From assembly GCF_014279815.1 (NCBI RefSeq), contig NZ_CP047941.1:1674001-1738000 (forward strand): a stretch of DNA of 64,000 nt, written 5' to 3'. The notes beneath the pieces were generated by a model, which had not been told where the DNA came from, ran no database searches, and was given only the letters and a program-made list of their open reading frames with translations. The first letter of the stretch is position 1. Each line of letters starts with the position of its first letter. Source of the stretch: Synechococcus sp. NOUM97013 (lineage in GTDB: Bacteria > Cyanobacteriota > Cyanobacteriia > PCC-6307 > Cyanobiaceae). A program made the position numbers and the translations under genes. Of this stretch, positions 40,310-50,606 are shown piece after piece.

Positions 40310-40669
40310 TCAGGATTCGGAACAGGTGGATTGAGCCAAACCCTCCTGGATCAGGGCTGCTCCAAGATCCAGTTCATCACCCAGAGGCGTCACCCGGGCA
40401 ATGAGCACGCCTTCAGAGGAGCCTTCGGGGCGAAGGTTGACGCGACGGCGGCGGGGCAGTTCTGCGCGCAGCCAGTCTTGAGCGCGTTGCTGATCATCGA
40501 CAGCCACATCCACACAAGCCAGTTGAACCGTGTAGTTGCGATTGCGGTCACCGACCTGCAGCAACGTGGCGGAACGCACCTGTAGCACCTCGGCCGCAAG
40601 GGATTCGAGCGGTTGAACCAGCAACAGCGTCAAGCCGAGGATCACACCGAACAGAAAACGGAGTCTCAC
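40310..40669 (-). CDS. Exported SNase-like domain protein
   Basis: 119 residues. A clear signal peptide ends near residue 25 (LLLVQPLESLAA). The mature part follows the staphylococcal nuclease order: a beta barrel (VGDRNRNYTVQLACVDVA), a helix (AQDWLRAEL), a barrel strand pair (RVNLRPEGSSEGVLIARVTP) and a terminal helix (LGAALIQEGLAQSTC). Catalytic Arg/Glu/Asp positions are poorly kept, so nuclease activity is doubtful. Its GTG start overlaps the ilvB stop (GTGA). Confidence 0.7.
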   Translation of the reverse strand: MRLRFLFGVILGLTLLLVQPLESLAAEVLQVRSATLLQVGDRNRNYTVQLACVDVAVDDQQRAQDWLRAELPRRRRVNLRPEGSSEGVLIARVTPLGDELDLGAALIQEGLAQSTCSES

Positions 40670-42477
40670 TGGCCTGCAACGCTGGAGGACGAGGATCCAA
40701 GATCCTGGAAGGCCAGCTCCGGATGGGCGGGCAGACCGACCATCTGTGCGTTGCTGCAGCCGGGCGGAACCATGGGATAGCAGTTCTCACCACGGCGCAC
40801 GCGCACATCAATCAGGGTCGGATTGGGAGACGCGAAGGCCTTCTCCAGCCCGCTGTGCAGGTCCGCACGATCAACAATCGTCATTCCCTCCACTCCGAAT
40901 GCCTGGGCCAGAGCCTGAAAATCAGGCATTCCGTTGTGCATATCCGAAGCGGAGTAGCGCTCCTCATAGAAGCTTTCCTGCCACTGACGCACCATCCCCT
41001 GCCATTGGTTGTTGACGACCACCACCTTCACCGGCAAGCGGTACTGAGCCAGGGTTCCTAGTTCCTGGATGTTCATAAGCACGCTGGCATCGCCAGCAAT
41101 GCAGACCACCTGACGATCGGGGCATGCCACCTGGGCACCAAGCGCCGCAGGCACGCCGAATCCCATGGTGCCCAGACCAGCACTGCTGATCCAGCCGCGA
41201 GGCCCATTGCGCAGATACTGGGCGGCCCACATCTGATGCTGACCCACATCGGTGGTGGCGATCGCGCCAGGAGCCAGATCACGAACGGCCATCAACACCT
41301 CTTGGGGATAGATGGCGCCCTCTGCAGGCGGAACCGTCAGTGGGTAACGCTGCTTCCATTCCCGGATGCGTTCCAGCCAGTTGGCCGTGCGGGGTTCAGG
41401 GGAACGCCGCAGGCTGAGATCGACCATGGCCGACAAGCTGGCTCCCACATCACCGAGCACGGCGACTTCAGGACGACGGTTCTTGCCGATTTCAGCGGGA
41501 TCGATCTCGAAATGGATCACCCGGGCCCGGGGGGCGAAGGTGTCGAGCTTGCCGGTGACCCGGTCGTCAAAGCGAGCGCCGACCGCGATGAGAAGGTCGC
41601 AGTCGGTGACGGCGAAGTTGGCATAAGCCGTGCCATGCATCCCCAGCATGCCCAGAGCCAGAGCATGGTTCTCATCAAATGCCCCCTTGCCCATGAGGGT
41701 TGTGGTGACAGGGATTTGATAGCGCTCTGCCAACAGGCGAATGCTGTCGTGCGCTGACGCGGCGATTGCACCACCCCCCACATAAAGCAGAGGGCGATCC
41801 GACTCGGCGATCAGGTCGAGTGCCGCCTCGATCGACTGGGGATCAGGCGACGGTGTGGAGGCGAACCCTGCTGGCACCACGGAGCCTGGCTCCACTGGCA
41901 CATAGTCGAATTCCTCCTGACCCACATCCTTGGGGATATCGATCAGAACCGGCCCTGGGCGGCCTGAAGCCGCGATATGAAACGCCTGGGCAACGACCGA
42001 AGCGAGATCAGCAGGATTACGCACCACCCAGGAGTGCTTCACAATCGGAAGGGTGATGCCGAAGATGTCGGTTTCCTGGAATGCATCGGTACCGATGGCC
42101 GTTCGCGGCACCTGTCCGGTGATCACCACCATCGGCACGGAATCCATCTGAGCGGTGGCGATTCCCGTCACCAGATTGGTGGCACCGGGCCCGGATGTTC
42201 CAAAACAGACGCCGACACGTCCCGTGGCGCGGGCGTAGGCGTCAGCAGCGTGCGTTCCGCCTTGCTCATGACGCACGAGGTAGTGACGCAGCCAGCCTTC
42301 GCTCTCGGCGACATGCAGCGCGTCATAAATCGGCAGGATGGCGCCACCCGGGTAGCCGAAGATCGTCTCCACCCCATGGCGACGCAGTGCATCCATCAGG
42401 GCCTGGGCCCCGGTCATGCGCCGGCTGCCACCACTGCCTGACGCTGCATCGGCTTTTGGAGCGGAGGTCAGCGTCAC
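40666..42477 (-). CDS. ilvB: Acetolactate synthase large subunit
   Basis: ThDP-dependent first enzyme of valine/leucine/isoleucine synthesis. 603 residues. YPGGAILPIYDAL (near 41) with the family's catalytic Glu in LVRHEQGGTHAADAYARATG, and the ThDP motif GDASVLMNIQELGTLAQYRL...NNQW. Full length. The start is a GTG at 42477. The small subunit gene is not in this window. Confidence 0.95.
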   Translation of the reverse strand: MTLTSAPKADAASGSGGSRRMTGAQALMDALRRHGVETIFGYPGGAILPIYDALHVAESEGWLRHYLVRHEQGGTHAADAYARATGRVGVCFGTSGPGATNLVTGIATAQMDSVPMVVITGQVPRTAIGTDAFQETDIFGITLPIVKHSWVVRNPADLASVVAQAFHIAASGRPGPVLIDIPKDVGQEEFDYVPVEPGSVVPAGFASTPSPDPQSIEAALDLIAESDRPLLYVGGGAIAASAHDSIRLLAERYQIPVTTTLMGKGAFDENHALALGMLGMHGTAYANFAVTDCDLLIAVGARFDDRVTGKLDTFAPRARVIHFEIDPAEIGKNRRPEVAVLGDVGASLSAMVDLSLRRSPEPRTANWLERIREWKQRYPLTVPPAEGAIYPQEVLMAVRDLAPGAIATTDVGQHQMWAAQYLRNGPRGWISSAGLGTMGFGVPAALGAQVACPDRQVVCIAGDASVLMNIQELGTLAQYRLPVKVVVVNNQWQGMVRQWQESFYEERYSASDMHNGMPDFQALAQAFGVEGMTIVDRADLHSGLEKAFASPNPTLIDVRVRRGENCYPMVPPGCSNAQMVGLPAHPELAFQDLGSSSSSVAGQ

Positions 42478-42537
42478 AGCGTTGTCACGGAGAACTGACC
42501 CTCCACGTTAGGTGGCCATACGCCGTCGTGAAGGCGA

Positions 42538-43713
42538 TCAGAGCAGACCCAGGGCATGCAGAGGACCCTGACCACTGATCAGTTCCAACAGGAAAGCCGA
42601 GAAACCCAGCATGGCCAGACGGCCATTCCACACTTCGGAGCTGTTGTTCCACCCCCATTCCCACTTCTCCTGGGGATAGAGCTTCACCTTGGTAGGCAGT
42701 TCAGCCGCAGCATCAAGGCTTACCTCTGGTCCCTGGAGGCTGGTTTCCACAAGATCGGCGAGGCCTTCGATGAAAGCGGGATAGGTGTCGAGGGCGCGCA
42801 CCCGCCGAAAATTGACGACACCAGCCTCGGTGGCCAGCTCGCGGTACTCGATGTCGATTTCCTCGAGAGTTTCGATGTGCTCACTCACGAAACTGATCGG
42901 CACCACCACCAGATCGTTGGTTTTGGCTTTGCCGAGTTCTTCGAGTGCTTCCTCGGTATAGGGCTTAAGCCACTCCACCGGACCCACGCGGCTCTGGTAA
43001 GCCAGCGTATGGGGATTGCCATGCCCCATCAGCTCTTCGAGCTTCTTCATGATCAGGCCAGTGCAGGCCTCGATCTCCTGCTGATAAGGGTCACCAGCCT
43101 CCTCCACATAGCTTTTCGGAACCCCGTGAGCACTGAAGAACACATGGGCCTGGTTGGGGTCGTCGCTGTTGCGAACCTCCTCAGCAATCAACTCGGCCAT
43201 GGCCTGGACATACCCGGGATGGTCGAACCAACTGCGAATGCAGCGGATCGGCAGCTTTTCAAAACTGCTGTCGCCTTGGCGCAAGCGCTGCAGCTCTCGG
43301 AAACTGGATCCACTGGTGCTGATAGAAAAGTGGGGGTAGAGAGGCAACACCACCACCTCATCCATCCCATCCGCCTTGATGTCGGAAACAGCAGATTCTG
43401 TGAAGGGATGCCAGTAGCGCATGGCCACATAACTCGTGGCCTCGATTCCCCGTTGGCGAAGCAGGCTCTGCAGTTCGCGGGCCTGCTGCTCGGTGATTCG
43501 TCGCAACGGTGAACCACCGCCGATGGAGCGATAGGCCTCCTGGGATTTACCGCTTCGCAGCGTGCTGATCAACCAGGCCAGCGGCTTCTGCAGCGCTGGG
43601 ATCGGCAGTCGGATGATCTCCGGATCTGCAAACAGATTGAAGAGAAAAGGACCGACATCCTGAATGCGCTCAGGCCCACCGAGATTGAGCAGCACGACAC
43701 CGACCCGAGACAT
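42538..43713 (-). CDS. hemH: Ferrochelatase with C-terminal chlorophyll-binding tail
   Basis: Inserts iron into protoporphyrin IX to make haem. 391 residues from the ATG at 43713 ([20 protein letters not shown]); 150 residues upstream in frame are unrelated. Core motifs [14 protein letters not shown] and [20 protein letters not shown] are present. After about 340 a linker leads to a single CAB/HLIP-like helix, [19 protein letters not shown], the known cyanobacterial tail that may bind chlorophyll and regulate the enzyme. It is divergent from the recombinase-like gene. Confidence 0.95.
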   Translation of the reverse strand: MSRVGVVLLNLGGPERIQDVGPFLFNLFADPEIIRLPIPALQKPLAWLISTLRSGKSQEAYRSIGGGSPLRRITEQQARELQSLLRQRGIEATSYVAMRYWHPFTESAVSDIKADGMDEVVVLPLYPHFSISTSGSSFRELQRLRQGDSSFEKLPIRCIRSWFDHPGYVQAMAELIAEEVRNSDDPNQAHVFFSAHGVPKSYVEEAGDPYQQEIEACTGLIMKKLEELMGHGNPHTLAYQSRVGPVEWLKPYTEEALEELGKAKTNDLVVVPISFVSEHIETLEEIDIEYRELATEAGVVNFRRVRALDTYPAFIEGLADLVETSLQGPEVSLDAAAELPTKVKLYPQEKWEWGWNNSSEVWNGRLAMLGFSAFLLELISGQGPLHALGLL

Positions 43714-43784
43714 GTCCGAAACCGATTTCAGGGGTTGAGAGTAACCCCCATCAAAGGCATGGTGGGCCAGGCCTGAACGAAAGG

Positions 43785-44975
43785 ATGGAACAAAGCGACG
43801 CGTTCGAAGTAGCAAAAGGAAACGCGAATGCTTCGCTGGCTGCATCGGGCGTGGGGCTGAGGATTGAACGGCGCGGGATGCGCCTGAACCTGCGCGGTTC
43901 ACTACCAGGTCGTCGTGCGCCTGAGCGACGATCCGTGCAACGCCTGAGCCTGGGCGTTGCAGCCGATGCACAAGGGCTGCTGGAAGCCGAACAAATCGCC
44001 CGGGTGATCGACGGGCAGTTGAAGCGCGACCAGTTCCGTTGGGAGCAATGGAATGCCGCAACACACAGCGCGACGCCGACAACGGCCCTGTCGGACCGTC
44101 GAGGGGAGGTTCCGATGAACGATCAGATCGAAGCGTTCCGTGCGGCATTTTTCGCCGATCCACGCCGACGACGCTCCCCCTCCGGCAGTCGCACGACCTG
44201 GGCGGGGGCTTACAACCCCTATTTGCGCAGGCTCAGAAGCCTGGCCAGCCAGGACGCAGAAGGGATCAGCAGCGATTTGCTGATGAAAGCGCTGCACAGC
44301 TATCCCGATGGCAGTCGCAGTCGTCAGCAATGCAGCACAGCCCTTGCAAGCCTGGCCAAACATCTCAACATCGACCTGCCAGATGACTGGCGAGCGGAAG
44401 CCGCGGGCTATGGCTTGCATCGCGCCCGGTTTCGTCAGCTTCCGAGCGACAGCCTGATCCTGGAATCGCTGCTGAGAATTCCGAACCCGCGTTGGCGGCT
44501 GGCCTATGGACTAATGGCGACCTATGGCCTCCGCAACCACGAGGTGTTTTTCTGCGACCTCAGCGCCCTCGGCAGCGGTGGCGACCGAGTGATCCGCGTG
44601 CTCCCGACAACCAAAACCGGTGAACATCAGGTGTGGCCCTTTCATCCCGAGTGGGTGGAGCGCTTCGATCTCACAAGGCTGGGCAACGCCTCGGATGCTT
44701 TGCCATGCATCAGCACGGATCTGCGCCGAACCACGCTTCAACAGGTGGGACGCCGTGTGAGCGAGCAGTTTCGGCGCTATGAGCTGCCGCTCACTCCCTA
44801 CGACCTCCGCCATGCCTGGGCCGTCCGCACGATCCACATCGGGCTGCCCGACACGGTGTCCGCTCGGATGATGGGGCACTCGGTGGCAATCCACACCCGC
44901 ACGTACCACCACTGGATTACCCGCCGGGATCAGCAGCAAGCCGTGGATGCAGCGCTGGCTCGTCATCAGGCCTGA
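43785..44975 (+). CDS. Tyrosine recombinase-like protein, solitary
   Basis: 396 residues with an integrase layout. Residues about 25-90 ([34 protein letters not shown]) resemble the arm-binding domain of phage integrases; 110-205 is a core-binding helical region; the catalytic domain holds R250 (YGLRNHE), K277 (TTKTGEH), R342 (PYDLRHAWA, where the usual His is Tyr339), H365 (MMGHS) and nucleophile Y374 (TRTYHHW). No att repeat, tRNA, excisionase or phage gene lies nearby. Genes on both sides are housekeeping, which suggests a domesticated recombinase. Start at 43785 follows AAGG. Confidence 0.85.
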   Translation: MEQSDAFEVAKGNANASLAASGVGLRIERRGMRLNLRGSLPGRRAPERRSVQRLSLGVAADAQGLLEAEQIARVIDGQLKRDQFRWEQWNAATHSATPTTALSDRRGEVPMNDQIEAFRAAFFADPRRRRSPSGSRTTWAGAYNPYLRRLRSLASQDAEGISSDLLMKALHSYPDGSRSRQQCSTALASLAKHLNIDLPDDWRAEAAGYGLHRARFRQLPSDSLILESLLRIPNPRWRLAYGLMATYGLRNHEVFFCDLSALGSGGDRVIRVLPTTKTGEHQVWPFHPEWVERFDLTRLGNASDALPCISTDLRRTTLQQVGRRVSEQFRRYELPLTPYDLRHAWAVRTIHIGLPDTVSARMMGHSVAIHTRTYHHWITRRDQQQAVDAALARHQA

Positions 44976-45066
44976 GGGCAAGCCGACGGGCCAAGCGAGC
45001 CCCAGCCGTGGCCGCCAGGATGGGAGTGGTTGTTGAACGCAGCAACCCGCTCTGTCACTGGTGCTG

Positions 45067-45714
45067 ATGACATCCTTCCTGAGACCGCTGGCCTACCAAT
45101 ACCGCTGGATCTACGACACCGTTACGGCCGTGTCATCCCTCAGCGTCGGAGGCGTAGAGCGCCTGCGGGCTCTGGGGCTCGACGCGCTGCAGCCCAAACT
45201 GACCCCCAAGGCCGACGTTCTCGATCTCTGCTGCGGGAGCGGTGAAGCAGCGGCACCGTGGCTGAAAGCAGGTTTCCAGGTGACCGGACTGGACATCTCA
45301 CCCTTGGCGCTGTCATTGGCCGCGCAACGGCATCCAGGTCTCAAGCGGGTGGAGGGTCTTGCTGAAGAACCTCCGCTGCAGGAGGCCAGCTTTGATGCCA
45401 TCCAGATGAGTGTGGCCTTGCACGAATTTCCCCGGACGGAACGGGCTCAGGTGCTGAAGCAATGTCTGAAATTGCTGCGCCCGGGTGGCTGGCTGGTGCT
45501 GGTGGATCTGCATCCCGCCGGCCCCTTGCTTCGCCTGCCACAGCAACTGTTCTGCGCGCTGTTTGAAACGGACACGGCCATTGCCATGCTCGAAGATGAC
45601 CTGCCGAGTCAGCTGAAGACGCTCGGTTTCACTGACATCAACCAGGAACTGCTGGCGGGAAACGCCCTGCAGCGCATCACCGCAACCCGTCCCACCACAG
45701 CCTTCACGCCATGA
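45067..45714 (+). CDS. Class I SAM-dependent methyltransferase
   Basis: About 215 residues from the ATG at 45067 (a GTG two codons earlier is possible). Motif I is VLDLCCGSGEAAAPWLKAGF near residue 52, followed by VTGLDISPLALSLA and RPGGWLVLVDLHPAGPLLRL. The fold is UbiE-like. The substrate is unknown. It overlaps cobO by 4 bases. Confidence 0.8.
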   Translation: MTSFLRPLAYQYRWIYDTVTAVSSLSVGGVERLRALGLDALQPKLTPKADVLDLCCGSGEAAAPWLKAGFQVTGLDISPLALSLAAQRHPGLKRVEGLAEEPPLQEASFDAIQMSVALHEFPRTERAQVLKQCLKLLRPGGWLVLVDLHPAGPLLRLPQQLFCALFETDTAIAMLEDDLPSQLKTLGFTDINQELLAGNALQRITATRPTTAFTP

Positions 45715-46376
45715 CCAACAACAACCTTGATCAGGCCGCCGCAGAACTGGGCATGGGGGGCAAGCTCGCTCCAGAGACCGATGACAGCGGCTACCGCAAA
45801 CGCATGGAGCGTCGCCAAGAAGTGCAGCGTCAGCGAGTGGAGGAACGCAACAAGGAAAAGGGATTGATTCTCGTGTTCACCGGCCAGGGAAAAGGCAAAA
45901 CAACCGCAGGGCTTGGTTTGATACTGCGCACCCTGGGTCATGGCGAACGGGTGGCAATCGTCCAGTTCATCAAGGGAGGCTGGGAGCCGGGTGAAGCGCG
46001 GGCACTGCAAGCCTTCGGCGACCAAGTGTCTTGGCATGCCCTGGGGGAGGGATTCACCTGGGAGACCCAGGACCGACAGCGTGATCAACAGCTGGTCGGC
46101 GAGGCCTGGCAAACCGCTCTGGGCTATCTGCGCGACGGCAACGTGAAACTGGTGCTTCTCGATGAACTGAACGTGGCACTCAAGCTGGGTTACATCGAGG
46201 CCGACACCGTGATCGCTGGCTTGCGAGAGCGTCCTGAGCTGTGCCATGTAGCAGTGACCGGTCGTGGTGCACCCAAGGACCTGATCGAAGCAGCAGATCT
46301 GGTCACCGAAATGACGCTTGTGCACCACCCCTTCCGTGAACAGGGTGTGAAAGCTCAAGCAGGCATCGAGTTCTAG
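45711..46376 (+). CDS. cobO: Corrinoid adenosyltransferase (CobO/CobA type)
   Basis: ATP:cob(I)alamin adenosyltransferase, 221 residues. The P-loop is VFTGQGKGKTTAGLGLIL (near 55-72) and DELNVALKLGY carries the Walker B-like site. The C-terminal VTGRGAPKDLIEAADLVTEM is characteristic. It completes adenosyl-cobalamin or salvages corrinoid. ATGA overlap with the methyltransferase suggests cotranslation. Confidence 0.93.
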   Translation: MTNNNLDQAAAELGMGGKLAPETDDSGYRKRMERRQEVQRQRVEERNKEKGLILVFTGQGKGKTTAGLGLILRTLGHGERVAIVQFIKGGWEPGEARALQAFGDQVSWHALGEGFTWETQDRQRDQQLVGEAWQTALGYLRDGNVKLVLLDELNVALKLGYIEADTVIAGLRERPELCHVAVTGRGAPKDLIEAADLVTEMTLVHHPFREQGVKAQAGIEF

Positions 46377-46391
46377 TGGGCTGACCTGCGA

Positions 46392-46577
46392 TCAGGACTG
46401 CTCTAGGTCATGACGAAGCAGCCCTGAAGCAGCGGTCAGCACCGAAAGCCCACTCACCAACAACGCACGATGCACCACTGGATCCCGCCAGCAGGAAGGA
46501 TCCTGACTGGCCTTGTCCAGAGCTGAAAGGGTGAGGCGAGCCATCACGGAACTGCGTCCACCGATTTCCTCAGACAT
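46392..46577 (-). CDS. Small hypothetical protein
   Basis: 61 residues from the ATG at 46577 (MSEEIGGRSSVMARLTLSAL), with a C-terminal hydrophobic region (VVHRALLVSGLSVLTAASGL) that could be one membrane span. An upstream ATG (46610) adds eleven residues. Convergent with cobO. Family unknown. Confidence 0.5.
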   Translation of the reverse strand: MSEEIGGRSSVMARLTLSALDKASQDPSCWRDPVVHRALLVSGLSVLTAASGLLRHDLEQS

Positions 46578-46679
46578 CGCATTCACGTCGTTGCCCCATG
46601 CAAGCGGCAAAGACGGCTCCGCGCCAGTGCTGTGACCGTCTGATCCCTGTTGCTACTGTCAGCAGGATCAGGTGACTGA

Positions 46680-47387
46680 ATGGGCTACGCGCGCGCACTC
46701 CTGAAACTCAGCGGTGAAGCGCTGATGGGGGACCAGGGCTACGGGATTGACCCAGCCATCGTTCAGTCCATTGCCTCTGATGTCGCCAAAGTGATCGAAG
46801 GCGGCACGCAGCTGGCCATCGTGGTCGGCGGGGGCAACATCTTCCGCGGCCTCAAGGGATCGGCAGCCGGAATGGATCGGGCCACTGCCGACTACGTGGG
46901 AATGCTGGCCACTGTGATGAATGCCATCACGCTGCAGGATGGCTTGGAGCAGGCAGGCGTCCCGACCCGCGTTCAGACAGCCATCGGCATGCAGGAGGTG
47001 GCGGAGCCTTACATCCGCAGGAAAGCCATCCGCCATCTGGAGAAAGGCAGGGTTGTGGTGTTCGGGGCCGGCTGCGGCAATCCTTTCTTCACCACCGACA
47101 CCACAGCGGCCCTGCGCGCTGCCGAGATCAGTGCCGATGTCGTGTTCAAAGCCACGAAAGTGGATGGGGTTTACGACAAGGACCCTGAAAAACATGCCGA
47201 TGCGGTGCGCTACGACCAGCTGACGTTCCAGCAGGTGCTGAGTGGAGAACTGGCGGTGATGGACAGCACGGCTATCGCCCTCTGCAAGGACAACAACATC
47301 CCAATCGTGGTCTTCAATCTGTTTGAAGCCGGCAACATCGGCCGAGCCGTCGCGGGCGAACCCATCGGTTCTCGCATCAGCAACTAA
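46680..47387 (+). CDS. pyrH: UMP kinase
   Basis: Phosphorylates UMP to UDP; 235 residues. The N-terminal [28 protein letters not shown] and the C-terminal [16 protein letters not shown] and [12 protein letters not shown] are family hallmarks. It directly precedes frr, as in many bacteria. Confidence 0.96.
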   Translation: MGYARALLKLSGEALMGDQGYGIDPAIVQSIASDVAKVIEGGTQLAIVVGGGNIFRGLKGSAAGMDRATADYVGMLATVMNAITLQDGLEQAGVPTRVQTAIGMQEVAEPYIRRKAIRHLEKGRVVVFGAGCGNPFFTTDTTAALRAAEISADVVFKATKVDGVYDKDPEKHADAVRYDQLTFQQVLSGELAVMDSTAIALCKDNNIPIVVFNLFEAGNIGRAVAGEPIGSRISN

Positions 47388-47395
47388 TCAACGTC

Positions 47396-47944
47396 ATGTC
47401 AAATCCCGAGCTCGAATCCAGCATGCGCAAGTCGGTGGAAGCCACCCAGCGCAACTTCAACACGATCCGCACCGGACGAGCCAACGCCTCCCTGTTGGAT
47501 CGCATCAGCGTTGAGTACTACGGAGCCGATACCCCCCTGAAATCACTGGCGACGCTGTCAACGCCGGACTCCCAGACCATCCAGATCCAGCCCTTCGACA
47601 TCAGCGCCTTGGCCTCGATCGAAAAGGCCATTGCCATGAGTGAACTGGGTTTCACACCCAACAACGACGGCAAGGTGATCCGGATCAATGTGCCGCCGCT
47701 CACGGAGGAACGTCGTAAGGAGTTCTGCAAGCTGGCCTCCAAATACGCCGAAGAAGGCAAGGTGGCGCTTCGCAATCTCCGTCGCGATGCGATCGACAAG
47801 ATCAAAAAGCAGGAAAAAGACGGCGATTTCAGTGAGGATCAGAGCCGCGACGAGCAGGACGCCGTGCAGAAAGTGCTCGACACGTTCATCGCTGAGCTGG
47901 AGAAGCACCTCGCCGACAAGGAAGCTGACATCCTCAAGGTTTGA
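47396..47944 (+). CDS. frr: Ribosome recycling factor
   Basis: 182 residues, standard for the family. [20 protein letters not shown] at 11-30 and [20 protein letters not shown] in the C-terminal half are signature segments; the fold is a three-helix bundle. It releases ribosomes from mRNA after termination. It is 8 bases after pyrH and overlaps the next gene's start. Confidence 0.97.
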   Translation: MSNPELESSMRKSVEATQRNFNTIRTGRANASLLDRISVEYYGADTPLKSLATLSTPDSQTIQIQPFDISALASIEKAIAMSELGFTPNNDGKVIRINVPPLTEERRKEFCKLASKYAEEGKVALRNLRRDAIDKIKKQEKDGDFSEDQSRDEQDAVQKVLDTFIAELEKHLADKEADILKV

Positions 47945-49086
47945 ACGGTTCTGATCAACGGATCCGCGATGTCATCATCGTCGGATCCGGTGCCGCCGGC
48001 GGAGCAGCAGCAGCCCACCTCGCCGCCGCCGGCCACGACATCCTTCTGCTTGAGAAGGATCACACCACGCGGATCAAACCCTGTGGCGGCGGGATGGCCG
48101 CCTCCGTGCAGCAGTGGTTTCCATTCTCTCTGGAACCTGCGGTCGAGCAGGTGATCCGAAGAGTTGATTTCAGCTGGTGCCTTGGCGACCCGGTCGTGGC
48201 AGAACTGCCGGGGGATGCACCCTTCTGGATTGTCCGGCGGGAAAAGCTGGATCAGCTACTGGCCGAACAGGCCTGCCAGGCCGGAGCTGAACGCATCGAT
48301 GGTGTGACTGTTGATGATGTCGCCCGCAACCGAGAGCTCTGGGAGGTCAAAGCCAGCGACGGTCGGCGCTGGTGCTCCAAAGCCGTGGTGATCGCTGACG
48401 GTTCTTCCTCACCCTGGCCGCAACGTCTCGGGCTGGGAGCCAAACAGGTGCAGACCGCCACCACCATGTCAGTACGACTCGAAGGGCAAGGCTATCTCGC
48501 TGATGGCACCACCCGCTTCGAATTCGGCCTGGTGAAACAAGGGTTCGCCTGGGCCTTTCCCGTCGCTGGTGGCGTAAACATCGGGGTGGGCAGCTTCATC
48601 GGGCGCCAGGATGCCGACCCAGAGAAAGTGCTGGCAAAGCTCTTGCCCGACCTCGGTTTTGCCCCTGATGCTGGAATTCGCCAGCGCGGCCAGTTGCGGG
48701 TGTGGAACGGCCACCACCGCATTGATGGCGATGGAATCGTCGTGGTCGGCGATGCGGCATCCCTTTGTGACCCCTTTCTTGCCGAAGGTTTGCGACCCGC
48801 CTTGATGAGCGGTTGCGAAGCGGCCCGACACCTCGACCAGTGGCTCCGCGGCAACCAGGCAGATCTTCGTGGTTACAGCCGAGCCATGCGACATCGGTGG
48901 GGCGAGTCGATGGCCTGGGGCCGACGGATTGCCCAGGTGTTCTACCGCTTTCCAGGGGTGGGCTATCAACTGGGCATCAAACGTCCCACAGCTCCCCAGA
49001 GAATCGCCCAGATCCTGTCCGGTGAGATGGGGTACGGCGATATTGCCCAGCGTGTGATCAAACGTCTGCTGCTGAAGCGCAGTTAA
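47941..49086 (+). CDS. Geranylgeranyl reductase family FAD oxidoreductase
   Basis: 381 residues. The FAD motif is [20 protein letters not shown] near 12-31, then LEKD and the family's [11 protein letters not shown]. Later [20 protein letters not shown] is the second FAD contact. It resembles ChlP-type geranylgeranyl reductases. The start is a TTG at 47941 that overlaps the frr stop TGA. The 3' end overlaps photolyase by 4 bases. Confidence 0.88.
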   Translation: MNGSDQRIRDVIIVGSGAAGGAAAAHLAAAGHDILLLEKDHTTRIKPCGGGMAASVQQWFPFSLEPAVEQVIRRVDFSWCLGDPVVAELPGDAPFWIVRREKLDQLLAEQACQAGAERIDGVTVDDVARNRELWEVKASDGRRWCSKAVVIADGSSSPWPQRLGLGAKQVQTATTMSVRLEGQGYLADGTTRFEFGLVKQGFAWAFPVAGGVNIGVGSFIGRQDADPEKVLAKLLPDLGFAPDAGIRQRGQLRVWNGHHRIDGDGIVVVGDAASLCDPFLAEGLRPALMSGCEAARHLDQWLRGNQADLRGYSRAMRHRWGESMAWGRRIAQVFYRFPGVGYQLGIKRPTAPQRIAQILSGEMGYGDIAQRVIKRLLLKRS

Positions 49087-50555
49087 AGCTCAAGCGCGAG
49101 TTGCTGCGCGTTCGGATCGTCGACCTGACGTCGCGAACGGCGCCTGGATGTCGAGGGCAGACCTGCGCGCCTCGACCCATGACGTCGCTGAATGGCATCC
49201 GCATGACGATCGAAGCCAGCAGAACGTCGAATGGCGAAGATGCGGTCTTTGGCCTCCCTGGCTGACTGAGCGCAATCCACGATCGGAGGTGGCATGGAAC
49301 CACCGAGTCCCCAAGGCTCATGCAGATGCACAGCGGGAACATCGGCCAATTCCGGACACCAGCGGCGGATGAATACACCGTCCGGGTCGTGGTCGAGCCC
49401 CTGCTTGATCGGGTTGTAGATCCTGATGGTGTTGATGGAGGTGCTGCCCGACTGCATCTGGCACTGGCTCCAGTGAATTCCCGGTTCGTAATCGACGAAC
49501 TGACGGGCGAGGTGCAATCCGCTTTCGCGCCAAGGGAGCCAGAGGTTGTAGCTGGCGAACGACATCAGCATGGCCCGCATGCGGAAGTTGATCCAGCCGT
49601 GGGCTCGCAACGCACGCATGCAGGCATCCACAAAAGGCACCCCAGTGCGCCCCTCCGCCCAGGCCGCCAACCGCTCAGGATCTGAAGGGCGGATGCCGCG
49701 CATGAACGGGTGAAAATCCTGCCATTCGATCGTTGGTTGATCTTCCAGCTTCTGGATGAAATGACAATGCCAGTGCAGGCGAGATCCAAAGCTGCTCGCG
49801 CCGCGGCCAGACACCTCCCGACTGCACTGCAACACCTCCCGCATCGACAGGCACCCCCAAGTGAGATAGGCCGACAGGCGGGAACATCCTGTGAATGCCC
49901 GGTTCGGGCTTGAGATGGAGCTGCAGTAGCGCTGCACCCGATGCTGGATGAAATCCTCCAGTTCCCTCAGCCCCTGTTGCCGACCACCGGCTTGTCGATG
50001 GGGGCAAGGGTCCGCTGGGAGTGCGAGGGCCGTTGCATCCGGCAGGTCTCCAGGGGACACCGCAGAAAGAGGTGTCAGAGAGATGGGCGATGGCGTCAGT
50101 GACTCCCCCATCCGGGCCTCCCAACGCTGGGCCCATCCCCTGCGAGAGCGCATGCGTCGGGTCACACCGAACTGAGGGATTTCATGCCAGGGGATTCCCT
50201 GCTCCTTGGCCCAGGCAGCCACACGCCGATCACGGGCATAGGTCCAATCGTTGCCAGTCTCCTCATGGCTCCAAACGGCCTCAACACCCAACTGAAGACG
50301 GGCGCGTTCCAGCACCTCCACCGCGCCACCACAGCGCACCACCAGCGGCTGCCCCAGGGCGGCCAACCCCTCACGCAGATCAATGAGCGCTTCTCTGCAG
50401 AAGGCCCACTGCCGACCTGAAGCATCGGGTTGCCGCCAATACTCCGGCTCCACGATGTAGAGAGGAAGCACAGGGCCACGCTCCAGAGCCTGGATCAAGG
50501 GTTGGTGATCCACCCATCGCAGATCACGTTTGAACCAGACCAGCTGGAGGGGCAT
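49083..50555 (-). CDS. Cryptochrome/photolyase family flavoprotein
   Basis: 490 residues. N-terminal alpha/beta photolyase domain (LQLVWFKRDLRWVDHQPLIQ; VWSHEETGNDWTYARDRRVA) and C-terminal FAD-binding helical domain (WHCHFIQKLEDQPTIEW, GVPFVDACMRALRAHGWINF, DYEPGIHWSQCQMQSGST). The C-terminal Arg/Ser-rich tail (about 460-490) is extra. It could be a CPD photolyase or a cryptochrome; the W-H-C-HF... variant resembles the CryPro/FeS-less class I branch, which I cannot settle here. Confidence 0.85.
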   Translation of the reverse strand: MPLQLVWFKRDLRWVDHQPLIQALERGPVLPLYIVEPEYWRQPDASGRQWAFCREALIDLREGLAALGQPLVVRCGGAVEVLERARLQLGVEAVWSHEETGNDWTYARDRRVAAWAKEQGIPWHEIPQFGVTRRMRSRRGWAQRWEARMGESLTPSPISLTPLSAVSPGDLPDATALALPADPCPHRQAGGRQQGLRELEDFIQHRVQRYCSSISSPNRAFTGCSRLSAYLTWGCLSMREVLQCSREVSGRGASSFGSRLHWHCHFIQKLEDQPTIEWQDFHPFMRGIRPSDPERLAAWAEGRTGVPFVDACMRALRAHGWINFRMRAMLMSFASYNLWLPWRESGLHLARQFVDYEPGIHWSQCQMQSGSTSINTIRIYNPIKQGLDHDPDGVFIRRWCPELADVPAVHLHEPWGLGGSMPPPIVDCAQSAREAKDRIFAIRRSAGFDRHADAIQRRHGSRRAGLPSTSRRRSRRQVDDPNAQQLALEL

Positions 50556-50606
50556 CGGGGGCGAAGCATTCAGGCCGTCGTGGATTCGACCCTAAACAGC
50601 CTGAAA

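Noticed and set aside
42538-44163. Ferrochelatase with a 150-residue N-terminal extension
   Set aside because: The extra part is antisense to the start of the recombinase gene, Arg/Pro/Ser-rich and unlike the family; the ATG at 43713 gives the normal protein.
43700-45070. Possible genomic island or prophage remnant around the recombinase
   Set aside because: No direct repeats, tRNA, phage genes or visible change in base composition; flanking genes are ordinary housekeeping genes.
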